This document shows positions 8,820-17,955 of a stretch of DNA of 64,000 nucleotides, in pieces; within the stretch, counting starts at the first letter, position 1; each line of letters opens with the position of its first letter. A program made the translations under genes and the position numbers. Source of the DNA: Bin34 sp965219935 (GTDB taxonomy: Bacteria; Chloroflexota; Anaerolineae; Caldilineales; Caldilineaceae); contig CBDCOU010000003.1 in assembly GCA_965219935.1 (NCBI GenBank), positions 1,054,001 through 1,118,000 on the forward strand, written 5' to 3'. Under the pieces are notes generated by a model. The model was not told the DNA's origin. It saw only the letters and a list, made by a program, of their open reading frames with translations, and made no database searches.

Positions 8820-9524
8820 TCAGGGACCGGTGCCGGCCCGGCCGGCATTGGGAAACATGCGGCGGCGCAGGGCTGCCAGTTGCGGATACATGCTCGGCGG
8901 ATACAGATTCACCTCTCCCATCAGGGAAGCCAGGACCTGCACCTCGGCTGCATGCTCCATACGCTCCAAGTGAATCAGGGCCTCATCCAGATGGCGCCCC
9001 AGCGTCAAGCTGCCGTGGTTGCGCAGGATCAGGGCATCGTGCTCCGCAACCAAGTCCCGGATGATCCGCACGTCGTCGTCCGACGAGGGAAGACCAAAAT
9101 CACTGGTCGGGATGTTGCCGAGCACCACCGCCACTTCGGGAACCATCAGCGGCAGAAGTGGCCGGTCGGCCACGCTAAGTGCAATGCAAAAGGTTGGATG
9201 GGCGTGGAGACATGCCTGACGATCCGGGCGAATGCGCAGTGCGGCAAGGTGCATCGGAGTCTCCGACGAGACACTCAGGGACTCGTCCGGCGGCGCAGAC
9301 ACCACGGTCCCGTCCGGCTGCAATCGAAAGAGATCGTCCTCCGACATGCGGCCCTTGCACAGGCCGGAAGGCGAAATGACGATCGTGCCGTCCTCCAACC
9401 GACCGGAGATGTTGCCGTTGTTCGCAGTCAGGAACCCTTTCGCATAGCCTATGCGGCCCGTTTCCACGATCGCCTGGCGTAGCTGTGACTCCTCGACATC
9501 CAAACTGTAGCGCAGAATGTTCAT
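8820..9524 (-). CDS. Class II aldolase/adducin family protein (fuculose-phosphate aldolase type)
   Basis: A 234-residue stand-alone class II aldolase. It has the substrate loop TANNGNISGRL, the SPSGLCKG segment and zinc-binding His residues in CLHAHPTFCIAL and LRNHGSLTLG. Such enzymes cleave fuculose-1-P, rhamnulose-1-P, ribulose-phosphates or related ketose phosphates to DHAP plus an aldehyde. Two in-frame ATGs occur; the one at 9524 has GGAGGG at good spacing, while the one at 9533 would almost abut it. The gene lies between rhaI and the bifunctional aldolase, so the operon encodes two aldolases. This one may serve a second deoxysugar. Confidence 0.88.
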   Translation of the reverse strand: MNILRYSLDVEESQLRQAIVETGRIGYAKGFLTANNGNISGRLEDGTIVISPSGLCKGRMSEDDLFRLQPDGTVVSAPPDESLSVSSETPMHLAALRIRPDRQACLHAHPTFCIALSVADRPLLPLMVPEVAVVLGNIPTSDFGLPSSDDDVRIIRDLVAEHDALILRNHGSLTLGRHLDEALIHLERMEHAAEVQVLASLMGEVNLYPPSMYPQLAALRRRMFPNAGRAGTGP

Positions 9525-9548
9525 AGTTGGCATCCCTCCAAGGGCCGG

Positions 9549-10817
9549 CTACTGGTAGCCGCCGGAGATTGTGGAAAGCCCGCGCTCTTCACTGATTTGG
9601 GCTTCATAACCGCTGGCAAAGTAGGCACCGATGGGATCCACGGGGACATCCATCTCCGTGCGGACCTGAGCCAGGAGCGGACGCACGTCCGTCCGGCTCA
9701 CTTCGGTCAGCAAATGGTGTGCCTCAAGCACCCGGCCTTCCTCCTGAAGTTCCTTCAGGCGTGCCCGGGGCACAAGCTGGGCCTTGGCATAGGCCTCCTG
9801 GCAATTCAGGACCGACAAAATCATCGGCGCCAGTTTGCCTTCCACATTGTGGGCCTGATCGATCATGTAGGCCACGTTGGCAGCTCCGGTCCGGATGTGT
9901 TCGACCTCGCTCTGTTCCGCCGCGACCAGTTCGTTGTAAATGAGGAACAGTTCGTAGGGGTTCACGGAACCGACGATCAGATCGTCGTCCGCATACTTGC
10001 GGTTGTTGAAGTGGAAGCCACCCAGCTTGCCTTCATCGAGCAGGAACGTAACGATTTGCTCGATGTTCACCGCCTGGGCGTGGTGTCCCAGATCCACGAG
10101 CACCTGGGCCTGGCCGCCCAGTTTCAGCGACCAGGCGTAGGCCGTGCCCCAATCCGGTACGTCGGTGCTGTAGAAGGCGGGTTCGAAAAACTTGTACTCG
10201 ATCAGCATGCGGCTGTCCGCGGGCAGGTGCTTGGCCACAACCTCGAGGCCCTGTTCGAACCGCCGCTTCCGCGCCAGCAGCGAGTCCTGCCCCGCATAGT
10301 TTGTCCCGTCGGCAAACCAGAGGCTGAGAAGATCGCTGCCGGTCTTGTCCATGATTTCGCAGCACTCAAGGATGTGGTCCAAACCCTGTTCCCTGATGGC
10401 CGGATCGGGGTTGCCAAGCGATCCCAGACGATATTCGTTGTCTTGGAATACGTTGGGATTGATGGCTCCGATGCGGATTCCCAGATCGGACGCGTACTGC
10501 AACACCGCCGCGTAGTCGTTGTCCTCGGGCACGTCCCACGGGATGTGCAGAGCCACCGAGGACGCGATGCCGGTCATGCGATGCACCATCGCGGCATCCT
10601 CCAGCTTCTCCCGCGTCGTTTGGGCAGCGCCGGACCACGGGAACGCCTTGAAACGGGTGCCGCTGTTGGCGTAGCCCCAGCTTGGGGTTTCGATGTGGTG
10701 GTTCTTGATGTTGTCCTTAACGACTTCGACATCCAGACCCTGGTTGGTCATGGCCTCGGCCAGCAGGTCCCAGGCAGCGGCGTGATCAGACATGGGCAAG
10801 TGGTTTTTCCTTGACAT
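9549..10817 (-). CDS. rhaI: L-rhamnose isomerase (RhaI type)
   Basis: A 422-residue TIM-barrel isomerase of the xylose-isomerase-like RhaI family (Pseudomonas stutzeri type, about 430 residues), distinct from E. coli RhaA. Diagnostic segments are NHHIETPSWGYANSGTRF near the N-terminus, LWFADGTNYAGQD, IEYKFFEP with a metal-ligand Glu, VDLGHHAQ with Asp and His ligands, and GGFHFNNRKYADDDL. It converts L-rhamnose to L-rhamnulose. The ATG at 10817 gives the full length; an internal ATG at 10793 (MSDHAA) is an alternative. The gene begins 42 bases after rhaB ends. Confidence 0.95.
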   Translation of the reverse strand: MSRKNHLPMSDHAAAWDLLAEAMTNQGLDVEVVKDNIKNHHIETPSWGYANSGTRFKAFPWSGAAQTTREKLEDAAMVHRMTGIASSVALHIPWDVPEDNDYAAVLQYASDLGIRIGAINPNVFQDNEYRLGSLGNPDPAIREQGLDHILECCEIMDKTGSDLLSLWFADGTNYAGQDSLLARKRRFEQGLEVVAKHLPADSRMLIEYKFFEPAFYSTDVPDWGTAYAWSLKLGGQAQVLVDLGHHAQAVNIEQIVTFLLDEGKLGGFHFNNRKYADDDLIVGSVNPYELFLIYNELVAAEQSEVEHIRTGAANVAYMIDQAHNVEGKLAPMILSVLNCQEAYAKAQLVPRARLKELQEEGRVLEAHHLLTEVSRTDVRPLLAQVRTEMDVPVDPIGAYFASGYEAQISEERGLSTISGGYQ

Positions 10818-10859
10818 TGGACGGTGTTAAGCGATGAGGCCGACAGGGGTTCCGGGAAG

Positions 10860-12356
10860 CTATGCGCCGATCGCAACCGGGTGGGCCACAAGATGTTCAA
10901 GTTTTTGGTAGCTTGCGTCCCATTCGGCACGCTGTCCGGACACGGCGGCGGGTTCGAAGCTCTCCAGCGAGGCGGATTCCGCAGATACGGTCCCCATTTG
11001 ACCGAACGAATCCATTTCGCCATTGGCCACGGCCTGAATCAGAATGTTGCCGGTCGCGGTGGCTTCCGACGGACCGGCAACAACCGGTCGGCCCGTGGCG
11101 TCGGCGGTGGCCTGATTCAATGCCGAGTGTTGGGATCCGCCGCCCACAACGTGGATGGTGCTTAGTTTGCGCTCCAAGGCATCCTCCAACCGCGTCAACA
11201 CCCACCTGTACTTCAAGGCCAGGCTGTCAATGATGCAGGACAAAATCGCCTGCTTTGTCTCCGGCACCGGCTGGCCGCTGGCGCGGCAATAGGCCTGGAT
11301 GCGGAGCGGCATGTCACCCGGGGCAAGGAACACTTCGTGGTCCGGGTCCACGATCGACGGGCTGCGCGTGTCCGCCCGGACCATGGCGCCGAGTTCGGCA
11401 TAACTGTGGGTCTCCCCGGCGCGCATCCAGGTTCGCCGGCACTCCTGGATTAGCCACAACCCCATGATGTTCTTGCAAAAGCGGAATGTCCTCTCCACAC
11501 CGCCCTCGTTGGTGAAGTTGCCGGCCAGTGCCTTGGCATGCAACACCGCGTCCGGAACGGTCACGCCCATGATCGACCAGGTACCCGAACTGATCCAGAC
11601 GGTGTCAGGGTCCGCCGACGGCACCGCGGCGACCGCGGAACCCGTGTCGTGACAGGCGGGAACGGTCACCGGCACAGCCGGCAGGCCAACCTCCGCGGCG
11701 AGATCCGACAGGAGCGGCCCAAGGGTGTGGCCCGGGTGCACGATGGGCTGAAACAGGCGTTCCGGCAGGTCGAAAGCCGCCAGCAGTTCACCGGACCAGT
11801 CCATAGTGGACGGATCGAAGCACTGGGTTGTGGTGGCAATCGAGAATTCAGCGGCCTTGACACCGGTGAGCCAGAAATTCAGCAGGTCCGGGATCATGAG
11901 CAGACTGGCGGCCATCTGCAAGTCCTGCGGGGATAAGCGCTTGAGTGCCAGCAGCTGATACAGCGTATTGAGTGGAATAAACTGGATGCCGGTGCAGTCG
12001 AAAATCTCGTCCCGCGCCCGAATGCGAAACGCCTCCTCCAGCATGCCGTTGGTCCTGGCATCCCGGTAGTGCACCGGATTCCCCAACAGCCGATCCTGGG
12101 CATCCAGCAGGCTGAAATCGCAACCCCAGGTGTCCAGGCCCAGACCCTGAATTGGTTCGCCCAAGTTGGCTGCCTTGCGCAGGCCTTCCTGAATTTCGTG
12201 CCAAATCCCAAGAATGTTCCAGTGCAGTGTTCCGTGCACGCTCACCGGCACGTTGGCAAAGCGGTGGACCTCGGAAAGTTGCAGGCCGCGGTCAGTCAGC
12301 CGGCCGGCCATGACGCGCCCGCTGTCCGCGCCCAGATCAACAGCCAGGTAGGTCAA
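10860..12356 (-). CDS. rhaB: Rhamnulokinase
   Basis: A 498-residue FGGY-family kinase that phosphorylates L-rhamnulose at C1. It has the RhaB-type N-terminus LAVDLGADSGRV, the LGLDTWGCDFSLL active-site segment, PACHDTGSAVAAVP and the phosphate motif WISSGTWSIMGV. The length is normal. The start appears to be a TTG at 12356: family similarity begins at the second codon and no in-frame ATG lies close upstream. It is the first gene of the minus-strand rhamnose operon and is transcribed away from the intergenic region at 12357-12759. Confidence 0.95.
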   Translation of the reverse strand: MTYLAVDLGADSGRVMAGRLTDRGLQLSEVHRFANVPVSVHGTLHWNILGIWHEIQEGLRKAANLGEPIQGLGLDTWGCDFSLLDAQDRLLGNPVHYRDARTNGMLEEAFRIRARDEIFDCTGIQFIPLNTLYQLLALKRLSPQDLQMAASLLMIPDLLNFWLTGVKAAEFSIATTTQCFDPSTMDWSGELLAAFDLPERLFQPIVHPGHTLGPLLSDLAAEVGLPAVPVTVPACHDTGSAVAAVPSADPDTVWISSGTWSIMGVTVPDAVLHAKALAGNFTNEGGVERTFRFCKNIMGLWLIQECRRTWMRAGETHSYAELGAMVRADTRSPSIVDPDHEVFLAPGDMPLRIQAYCRASGQPVPETKQAILSCIIDSLALKYRWVLTRLEDALERKLSTIHVVGGGSQHSALNQATADATGRPVVAGPSEATATGNILIQAVANGEMDSFGQMGTVSAESASLESFEPAAVSGQRAEWDASYQKLEHLVAHPVAIGA

Positions 12357-12450
12357 GATGCATTCCGTGGTTGGGAGGAGTGGGGCAGCGGATCAATGGT
12401 CGGGGCAAACAGCCGGAAAAGCGGGGACGGAGACGATGCAGAACCGATCC

Positions 12451-12485
12451 GGCATCCCAACAATTCTACCCGTAGGTGGGATGCC
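12451..12485. promoter_or_regulatory. Inverted repeat, 9-bp arms
   Basis: Perfect repeat GGCATCCCA (12451-12459) with TGGGATGCC (12477-12485), spaced by 17 bases. The arms are in the range of a dimeric or looped operator, or could form a weak hairpin in either divergent leader. Confidence 0.45.
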
Positions 12486-12504
12486 GAAACCATTCGGAGG
12501 GTCA

Positions 12505-12524
12505 GCGAATCGGATCCGGTTCGC
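12505..12524. promoter_or_regulatory. 20-bp near-palindrome, candidate operator
   Basis: GCGAATCGGATCCGGTTCGC matches its own reverse complement at 18 of 20 positions and is centred on GGATCC. Compact palindromes of this size in divergent sugar-operon promoters are typical binding sites of LacI- or GntR-type repressors. No such regulator is encoded in the window. Confidence 0.5.
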
Positions 12525-12569
12525 CACAGACACGCTGCCATGACCGCGAGAGGCGCGATGTTTGGACCC

Positions 12570-12588
12570 CACCCGGCCCCGCCGGGTG
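12570..12588 (+). other. Short GC-rich hairpin
   Basis: CACCCGGC (12570-12577) pairs perfectly with GCCGGGTG (12581-12588) around a CCC loop, about 170 bases before the Gfo/Idh start. There is no U-tract. It may be a leader structure of the plus-strand operon. Confidence 0.4.
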
Positions 12589-12759
12589 CTCGGCGCAGAC
12601 GCCCCACGAGAATCCAAACCAGCCCATGCGGGTTGGCCAACCGAACCGGTCCTCCTTGGGCCGGGGAAACCGAGTGAAGTACGATTCGAAGACCGCGACC
12701 GGGCCTGACTGCGCAGGGCGTTGCCGCCAATCGGTCGACTGCAATCCAAGGAACCCAAA

Positions 12760-13821
12760 ATGAGTACAACACTGAAAGTTGGAGTCGTAGGCGTCGGTGG
12801 CATCGCGCGGACGCATATGCCGGGTTGGGCCGCGTCGGAAGATGCCGAGGTGGTGGCCGGATCGGATGTGGTTGAACCGGCCCTCAAGGAGTGGGGGTCC
12901 ATGCACGGTATCTCCCGACTCTACACCGATGTCAAGGACTTGTTTGCCGACCCGGACATCGACATCATCGATGTCTGCACGCCCAACATGTATCACCGGG
13001 ATCTTTCGATTGGGGGGCTTGAAGCCGGCAAACACGTCATTTGTGAAAAACCCCTCGCCCCAACCCCGGATGACATCCGTGCCATGATGGCCGCGCGCGA
13101 CAAGGCCAGAAAACTGCTCATGACCGCACAGCATTTCCGGTTCTCAGGGTTGTCGCAGGCGATGAAGACGGAGATCGAAACCGGCACCCTGGGCAACATC
13201 TACCACGGCCGGAGCTGGATGCTACGGCGGAACGGGTTCATTCCCAGCCCTTCGTTCGTCGAAAAGAAGCACAGTGGCGGAGGCCCCTGCATCGACATTG
13301 GCGTTCATGTCCTGGACTTGACCCTATGGCTCATGGGCAATCCGGAGCCCGTGGCCATCACCGGCGTGTCGGGGGCGCCATTGGCCCATCTGCCCGGACA
13401 GTTTGCCGCCTGGAGGCCGTCCGCTCCGATGCCGGACATCTGGGATGTGGAGGACTACGCTGTGGCGTTTGTCCGATTTGACACGGGTGCCACCTTGGTT
13501 CTGGAAACCAGCTGGCTGCTGCATCACGACATCGACGGCGAAGACATGCAGATTTGGCTGTACGGGGACAAGGGCGGCTGCCACTATCCGGAAGGCAAGT
13601 TCCTGTCCACGAACTACGAAACCAAGCAGATGTACACGCGCACCCTCAAAATCACGCGCGACCAGTTGGAGCCGCACGCACAGGAGGTAGTCGAGTTCGC
13701 CAGGGCCATTAAGAACGGCGAACCGTCTCCGGTTCCCACAGAGCACTCCCTGCAGGTGTTGACCATCCTGGACGGGATTTACCGGAGCCAGGCGGCAGGC
13801 AAGGAAATTTCCCTGATCTGA
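12760..13821 (+). CDS. Gfo/Idh/MocA-family oxidoreductase
   Basis: A 353-residue NAD(P)-dependent sugar dehydrogenase. The N-terminal Rossmann fold has GVVGVGGIARTH, then the family signature HVICEKPLAPT with the conserved EKP. The C-terminal alpha/beta domain holds the catalytic-site stretch GGGPCIDIGVHVLDL, with Asp and His. The ATG at 12760 follows AAGGAACCC and begins the glycine-rich strand correctly. It is the first gene of a plus-strand operon with a lactonase and an alcohol dehydrogenase, consistent with oxidation of a sugar or cyclitol to a lactone. The substrate is unknown. Confidence 0.9.
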   Translation: MSTTLKVGVVGVGGIARTHMPGWAASEDAEVVAGSDVVEPALKEWGSMHGISRLYTDVKDLFADPDIDIIDVCTPNMYHRDLSIGGLEAGKHVICEKPLAPTPDDIRAMMAARDKARKLLMTAQHFRFSGLSQAMKTEIETGTLGNIYHGRSWMLRRNGFIPSPSFVEKKHSGGGPCIDIGVHVLDLTLWLMGNPEPVAITGVSGAPLAHLPGQFAAWRPSAPMPDIWDVEDYAVAFVRFDTGATLVLETSWLLHHDIDGEDMQIWLYGDKGGCHYPEGKFLSTNYETKQMYTRTLKITRDQLEPHAQEVVEFARAIKNGEPSPVPTEHSLQVLTILDGIYRSQAAGKEISLI

Positions 13822-13826
13822 CAACC

Positions 13827-14753
13827 ATGGAAACACCTTCGATGAACACGAACCCACCGGTGCGGGAACCATCCCTGGAGCTGATTGCGGACTATCCCTG
13901 CGAAACAGGCGAGGGACCTCTTTGGCACCCGGATGAAGAATGCCTGTACTGGGTTGACATTCCGCCCGGTCACCTGTACCGGTACGATCCCGCCAGTGGC
14001 AGGCACGCGCGCGTGTACGAAGCGGACCGGGCCATCGGCGGCTTCACGATTCAGGAGAACGGCGATCTCCTCCTGTTCATGGCGGCTGGCCGGGTCATGA
14101 CCTGGAATCACGGCCGGACCGAAGTCGTCATACCTCAGATCGACGCGGATCTTGACACGCGGTTCAACGATGTCTCCGCCGGACCACAAGGCCAGGTGTT
14201 TTGCGGGACGATGGCATCATCGAGAACCGGTCCGGCGGACGGGCGGCTGTATCGCCTCGACCCCGACGGGACACTTGAGACCAAGCTGACCGACATCGGG
14301 ACATCCAACGGCATGGCCTGGACGCCGGATCGCTCCCGCTTCCTGCACACGGACACACGGGTCCGACGCATCACATCGTACGCATGGGACGAGGCAGTTG
14401 GGGATTTCGATCCGGACACGGGTTCGCTCGTGTACGAGGCACCCGAGGAAGTCGACTACGGGCGGCCCGACGGGATGACCATCGATGCCGCAGGCGACCT
14501 TTGGATCGCGCACTGGGACGGGTTCTCCGTCGTACACGCCGATCCTGACGGACGGGTCAAGGAAATCCTGGCTCTGCCGGTCCGCAAGGTATCGTCGGTG
14601 ACCATTGCCGGACCCGACATGACCGACATGTACATTACGACCGCGGGAGGCAACGACCGCGGCTTCAATGGCAACGATGCCGGAAGCCTGTTTCGCATAA
14701 CCGAAAGCGCCCGGGGGCAACCGGAATTCCGTTCAAAGATAGGTTTGGCGTGA
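13827..14753 (+). CDS. SMP-30/gluconolactonase family protein
   Basis: A 308-residue six-bladed beta-propeller lactonase. The metal ligands of the family are present: Glu in TGEGPLWHP, Asn in TSNGMAWTPD and Asp in GRPDGMTIDAAG; a further Asn is in FNDVSAGPQG. The enzyme hydrolyses sugar lactones to the acids. It starts five bases after the Gfo/Idh stop; ATG codons at 13827 and 13842 are both possible, the family fold beginning about 17 residues in. The tight coupling suggests that it opens the lactone made by the preceding dehydrogenase. Confidence 0.92.
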   Translation: METPSMNTNPPVREPSLELIADYPCETGEGPLWHPDEECLYWVDIPPGHLYRYDPASGRHARVYEADRAIGGFTIQENGDLLLFMAAGRVMTWNHGRTEVVIPQIDADLDTRFNDVSAGPQGQVFCGTMASSRTGPADGRLYRLDPDGTLETKLTDIGTSNGMAWTPDRSRFLHTDTRVRRITSYAWDEAVGDFDPDTGSLVYEAPEEVDYGRPDGMTIDAAGDLWIAHWDGFSVVHADPDGRVKEILALPVRKVSSVTIAGPDMTDMYITTAGGNDRGFNGNDAGSLFRITESARGQPEFRSKIGLA

Positions 14754-14810
14754 AATTGGCCGCGCCAACAACCCGCGCCATCCCCACCTCAACCAAGACG
14801 GAACCCCGCC

Positions 14811-15914
14811 GTGGAGACAGAATTCCAGACTGACTTCCCCTTGGGCGACAACATGCAGGCAGTCGTCTGCCATGCGCCGGAGGACTACCGCCTTGAAACC
14901 GCGCCGGTTCCGGTCCCCGGACCCGGCGAAATGGTTCTGGAGGTGGCCTCGGTCGGCATTTGTGCCAGCGACCTGAAGTGCTTCATGGGTGCGCCGATGT
15001 TCTGGGATCAACCCGGCAAACCCGGCTTCTGCCAGGCTCCGATCATCCCCGGGCACGAGTTTGCCGGAAGGGTTGTGGCCTTGGGTCCCGGTGCGGATCG
15101 CAACGGCGGGTTCAGGTTGGGGGACCTGGTGGTGTCGGAACAGATTGTGCCGTGCAACGCCTGCCGGTACTGCCTCCGAGGACAGTACTGGATGTGTATG
15201 AAACACGACATCTACGGATTCCGGAAACCCACCCCCGGCGCCATGGCCAAGTACGTTAAGTTGCCGGATCGAGCCCTCAACTACAAGGTCCCAGAATCGA
15301 TCCCGCCGTCATGGGCAGCCTACGTGGAACCGTTGGCCTGCGGGATCCATGCCGTCCAGCGAGCCGACATCGAACTGCAGCATACGGTAGTGATCGCCGG
15401 TGCCGGTCCCTTGGGATTGGGCATGGTGGCAGCCGCCCGGATGAAGAGTCCGGCCCAGCTCATCGTTATCGATTTGAACGATTCCCGCCTGGGCGTTGCG
15501 CGGGCATGCGGGGCAGACTTGACTTTCAATGCCTCCCAAGTGGATGTCGTGGACGAGGTCCTGGCCTTGACGGACGGCTACGGCTGCGATGTCTACATCG
15601 AGGCCACCGGCCATCCCGCCGCCGTACAACAGGGCCTGGACATGATTTGCAAGCTGGGCACGTTCGTGGAATTCAGCGTCATGCGCGAACCGGTGACCGT
15701 GGACTGGACCGTCATCGGAGATACCAAGGAACTCAATATCCACGGTGCCCACCTGAGTCCCCACAGCTACCCGGTTGCCATTCGGATGCTGGAGCAAGGC
15801 CTTCTGCCGATGGACCGTATCGTGACCCACAACCTGCCGTTGCACGGTTTTGAGGATGGATTCAGTCTGGTGGCCCAAGGAACGGAGTCAATCAAGGTCA
15901 CTCTCCAGCCTTGA
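14811..15914 (+). CDS. Zinc-dependent alcohol dehydrogenase (erythritol/threitol dehydrogenase-like)
   Basis: A medium-chain dehydrogenase of 367 residues from the GTG at 14811, or 353 from the ATG at 14853 (MQAVVCHAPEDYRLE), which may be the true start. Catalytic zinc ligands are in GICASDLK and IPGHEFAG. The structural zinc loop is intact as C-x2-C-x2-C-x7-C in the PCNACRYCLRGQYWMC segment. The nucleotide site is VVIAGAGPLGLGMV. Overall it most resembles polyol dehydrogenases acting on four-carbon sugar alcohols. It is third in the operon with the lactonase and epimerase genes. The exact substrate is inferred only. Confidence 0.88.
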   Translation: METEFQTDFPLGDNMQAVVCHAPEDYRLETAPVPVPGPGEMVLEVASVGICASDLKCFMGAPMFWDQPGKPGFCQAPIIPGHEFAGRVVALGPGADRNGGFRLGDLVVSEQIVPCNACRYCLRGQYWMCMKHDIYGFRKPTPGAMAKYVKLPDRALNYKVPESIPPSWAAYVEPLACGIHAVQRADIELQHTVVIAGAGPLGLGMVAAARMKSPAQLIVIDLNDSRLGVARACGADLTFNASQVDVVDEVLALTDGYGCDVYIEATGHPAAVQQGLDMICKLGTFVEFSVMREPVTVDWTVIGDTKELNIHGAHLSPHSYPVAIRMLEQGLLPMDRIVTHNLPLHGFEDGFSLVAQGTESIKVTLQP

Positions 15915-15973
15915 CGCTCCTTTGGGTCCCCAACCGAGTGCCTGCAATTTCCCGCAAACAACCCAAACAAATA

Positions 15974-17611
15974 ATGCGCATCCTGCTCACCGACGCCCGG
16001 TCCCTATTGAGCACCCATCTGATCGAATTCCTGAACCGCCGGCAAGACACAGCCGTGCGAGTTGCGGGCCGCGAGCATCCGGACGTGTCGCCCGAAGTCG
16101 AGTACCTGACCGGTGAACTGTCGGACCAGCGAATCGCAGCGGAAGCGGTGCGCAATGTCGACGCGGTCGTCCACCTCCTGCCGCTCCGGCTGGCGGATGC
16201 CTTCGAAGGAGACAAGATTTCCGAACCGGACGCGATGGATCTCGTCATGCGCGGTACCCGGAACCTGATCGTGGAGTCGGTACGGGCATCCGTACCCCGC
16301 GTGATTGTGGGCAGTTCACTGGCGTTGTTTGACCGGCATCCTCCGCATTGGGACGTGACGGAGATGTGGAGACCGCGGCCGTCACCCGCCACCAGGGAAC
16401 TGCTGCCCTGGGTCACCGAACTATCGGTCCGTGAACTGATCAGGCTTGGCACCATCGAAGCGATTTGCCTGCGCTTTGGCCACGTGGTGGACGAGGAGGA
16501 GATTGACGGTGAGCCGTTTGATCCCCGTTGGGTGCACGTGGACGACGCGGTCCACGCCATCGACAGAGCCTTGGCCGTGGATCTGTCCCAAGCCATCGAT
16601 GCAGGCAAACCGGAGTGGCATGTGTTCCACATCATGGCACCCGGACCCAACAGCAAAATCAGGCACGGTCTGAACACCGGTATTGAGGAACGATCCACCA
16701 GTGGCAGTCCCCCGTTCAACTACGCACCCTCCCGGCGACTTGAACAACTTGCCGGAGTCTTGCCTGCCGATCCGCCGGTGAAGGACTCCCGGCCCTGGCA
16801 GGAGGTTCTGGCACCTGTCAATCCCATTCGATCCCGCCCCATACGGAAGGTGGTGCTGTTCGGTGCCGGCGGTCCCATGGGTGCCTTTGCCGCTCAGGCC
16901 ATGATGGACAGCTATCAGGTGCGCCTGGCGGACATCGCACCACTCGACTGGGAAAGTCTCGACCCGGCGAGGAGTGCCCACCACCCAATGCCGGCTTCGA
17001 ACATCGAACCACCCCACGAATTCGTTCAGGTTGACGTGCAGGACCCGGAGCAGGTCAGAGCCGCCTGTGAAGGCATGGATGCCATCGTCAACTGTTCCGT
17101 GCTCCGCGATAACGAGGTCAAATCCTTCCGGATCAATGCGGTTGGGCCCTTGAACATGGCACGGGCCGCCGTGGAGTTTGGTATTAGACGGATTGTGCAA
17201 ACCAGCCCCTTGCTGCACTTGGTCAACGGCCACGGCAGTCATCTCTGGGACTACCAGATTCCGGTCGAGGCAGCCAGCCGTCCCTACGCGTCCTTCTACT
17301 TCCTGACCAAATACCTGGGCAACGAAATCCTCCATGTCTTCGCCGAGCACCATGGCCTGGAAGTGGCGGTGATGCTCTACTGGGAAATGACCAACCCCGA
17401 ACGGCCTTCCGTGAAACCTCCCTTCATGGTCTCGTGGCCGGATTCGGGCCGCGCTCTGAAGAGAGCCCTGGAAGTTCCAGAACTTCCAAGCCCGTATGAG
17501 GAGTTCAACGTGAGCGTGGACATGCCCCATGGCAAGTTCGACCACAGCAAGATGCGCCGGGTCCTTGGCTGGGAGCCTTTGGACAACCTTGATCACTTTT
17601 GGCAGGCGTAG
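15974..17611 (+). CDS. Tandem NAD(P)-dependent epimerase/dehydratase fusion
   Basis: A 545-residue protein with two extended-SDR-like halves. Residues 1 to about 265 begin MRILLTDARSLLSTHLIEFL, where the glycine motif is degenerate. The second half, from about residue 290, begins VVLFGAGGPMGAFAAQAM with a good nucleotide-binding motif and later has a Y-x3-K-like FYFLTKYLGNE segment. NAD-dependent epimerases normally have a single domain of about 300 residues, so this is a duplication or fusion. The ATG at 15974 starts directly at the first Rossmann strand; the frame is open 21 codons upstream without homology. It closes the plus-strand operon. Function in sugar epimerisation or dehydration is assumed. 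Confidence 0.75.
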   Translation: MRILLTDARSLLSTHLIEFLNRRQDTAVRVAGREHPDVSPEVEYLTGELSDQRIAAEAVRNVDAVVHLLPLRLADAFEGDKISEPDAMDLVMRGTRNLIVESVRASVPRVIVGSSLALFDRHPPHWDVTEMWRPRPSPATRELLPWVTELSVRELIRLGTIEAICLRFGHVVDEEEIDGEPFDPRWVHVDDAVHAIDRALAVDLSQAIDAGKPEWHVFHIMAPGPNSKIRHGLNTGIEERSTSGSPPFNYAPSRRLEQLAGVLPADPPVKDSRPWQEVLAPVNPIRSRPIRKVVLFGAGGPMGAFAAQAMMDSYQVRLADIAPLDWESLDPARSAHHPMPASNIEPPHEFVQVDVQDPEQVRAACEGMDAIVNCSVLRDNEVKSFRINAVGPLNMARAAVEFGIRRIVQTSPLLHLVNGHGSHLWDYQIPVEAASRPYASFYFLTKYLGNEILHVFAEHHGLEVAVMLYWEMTNPERPSVKPPFMVSWPDSGRALKRALEVPELPSPYEEFNVSVDMPHGKFDHSKMRRVLGWEPLDNLDHFWQA

Positions 17612-17955
17612 CCTCTCCCGGGGCAGTCCCTGCCCTTCAAACATCCAGCCTCCAGCAGTATCCATGCGCGAGCTGAACGACTGATGCGTGGTATGACCAA
17701 CCGCTCCATAAGGAATCCTGGAGACAGACGCGAGGTCTCAACCTCTTTGGTGTAAAAATGGGTCCGGTGGTCTCTCGGTTAATCACCTGCGAATTTTCCG
17801 TCTCTGCTGGCACCGTCTGATCATTAGGGGCATTGGTGATCCAGTCCTTGTCAACGCATGTGTGAATGCCGAACCTTGGCGCGCTGCACCGCCCGCAAAT
17901 TCCATGAAAGGCTGGCCCCCACGGACCAGCAGCGGGTTGCCAAACTTGCCACGCC
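17612..17955. other. Intergenic region without recognised gene
   Basis: 344 bases between the epimerase stop and the first possible start of the helicase gene. No protein-family match, tRNA or strong terminator was seen. If the helicase starts at the internal ATG 18016, the gap is 60 bases longer. Confidence 0.6.

Larger units (their letters stand above)
12357..12759. promoter_or_regulatory. Divergent promoter region between the rha and sugar-oxidation operons
   Basis: 403 bases without a convincing gene between rhaB (minus) and the Gfo/Idh gene (plus). It holds three inverted repeats listed separately, and must contain promoters for both operons. No clear -35/-10 pair stood out on either strand. 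Confidence 0.6.

Noticed and set aside
16421..17665. Minus-strand open frame of about 414 codons opposite the epimerase fusion
   Set aside because: Antisense to conserved Rossmann domains on the plus strand and without recognisable protein features.
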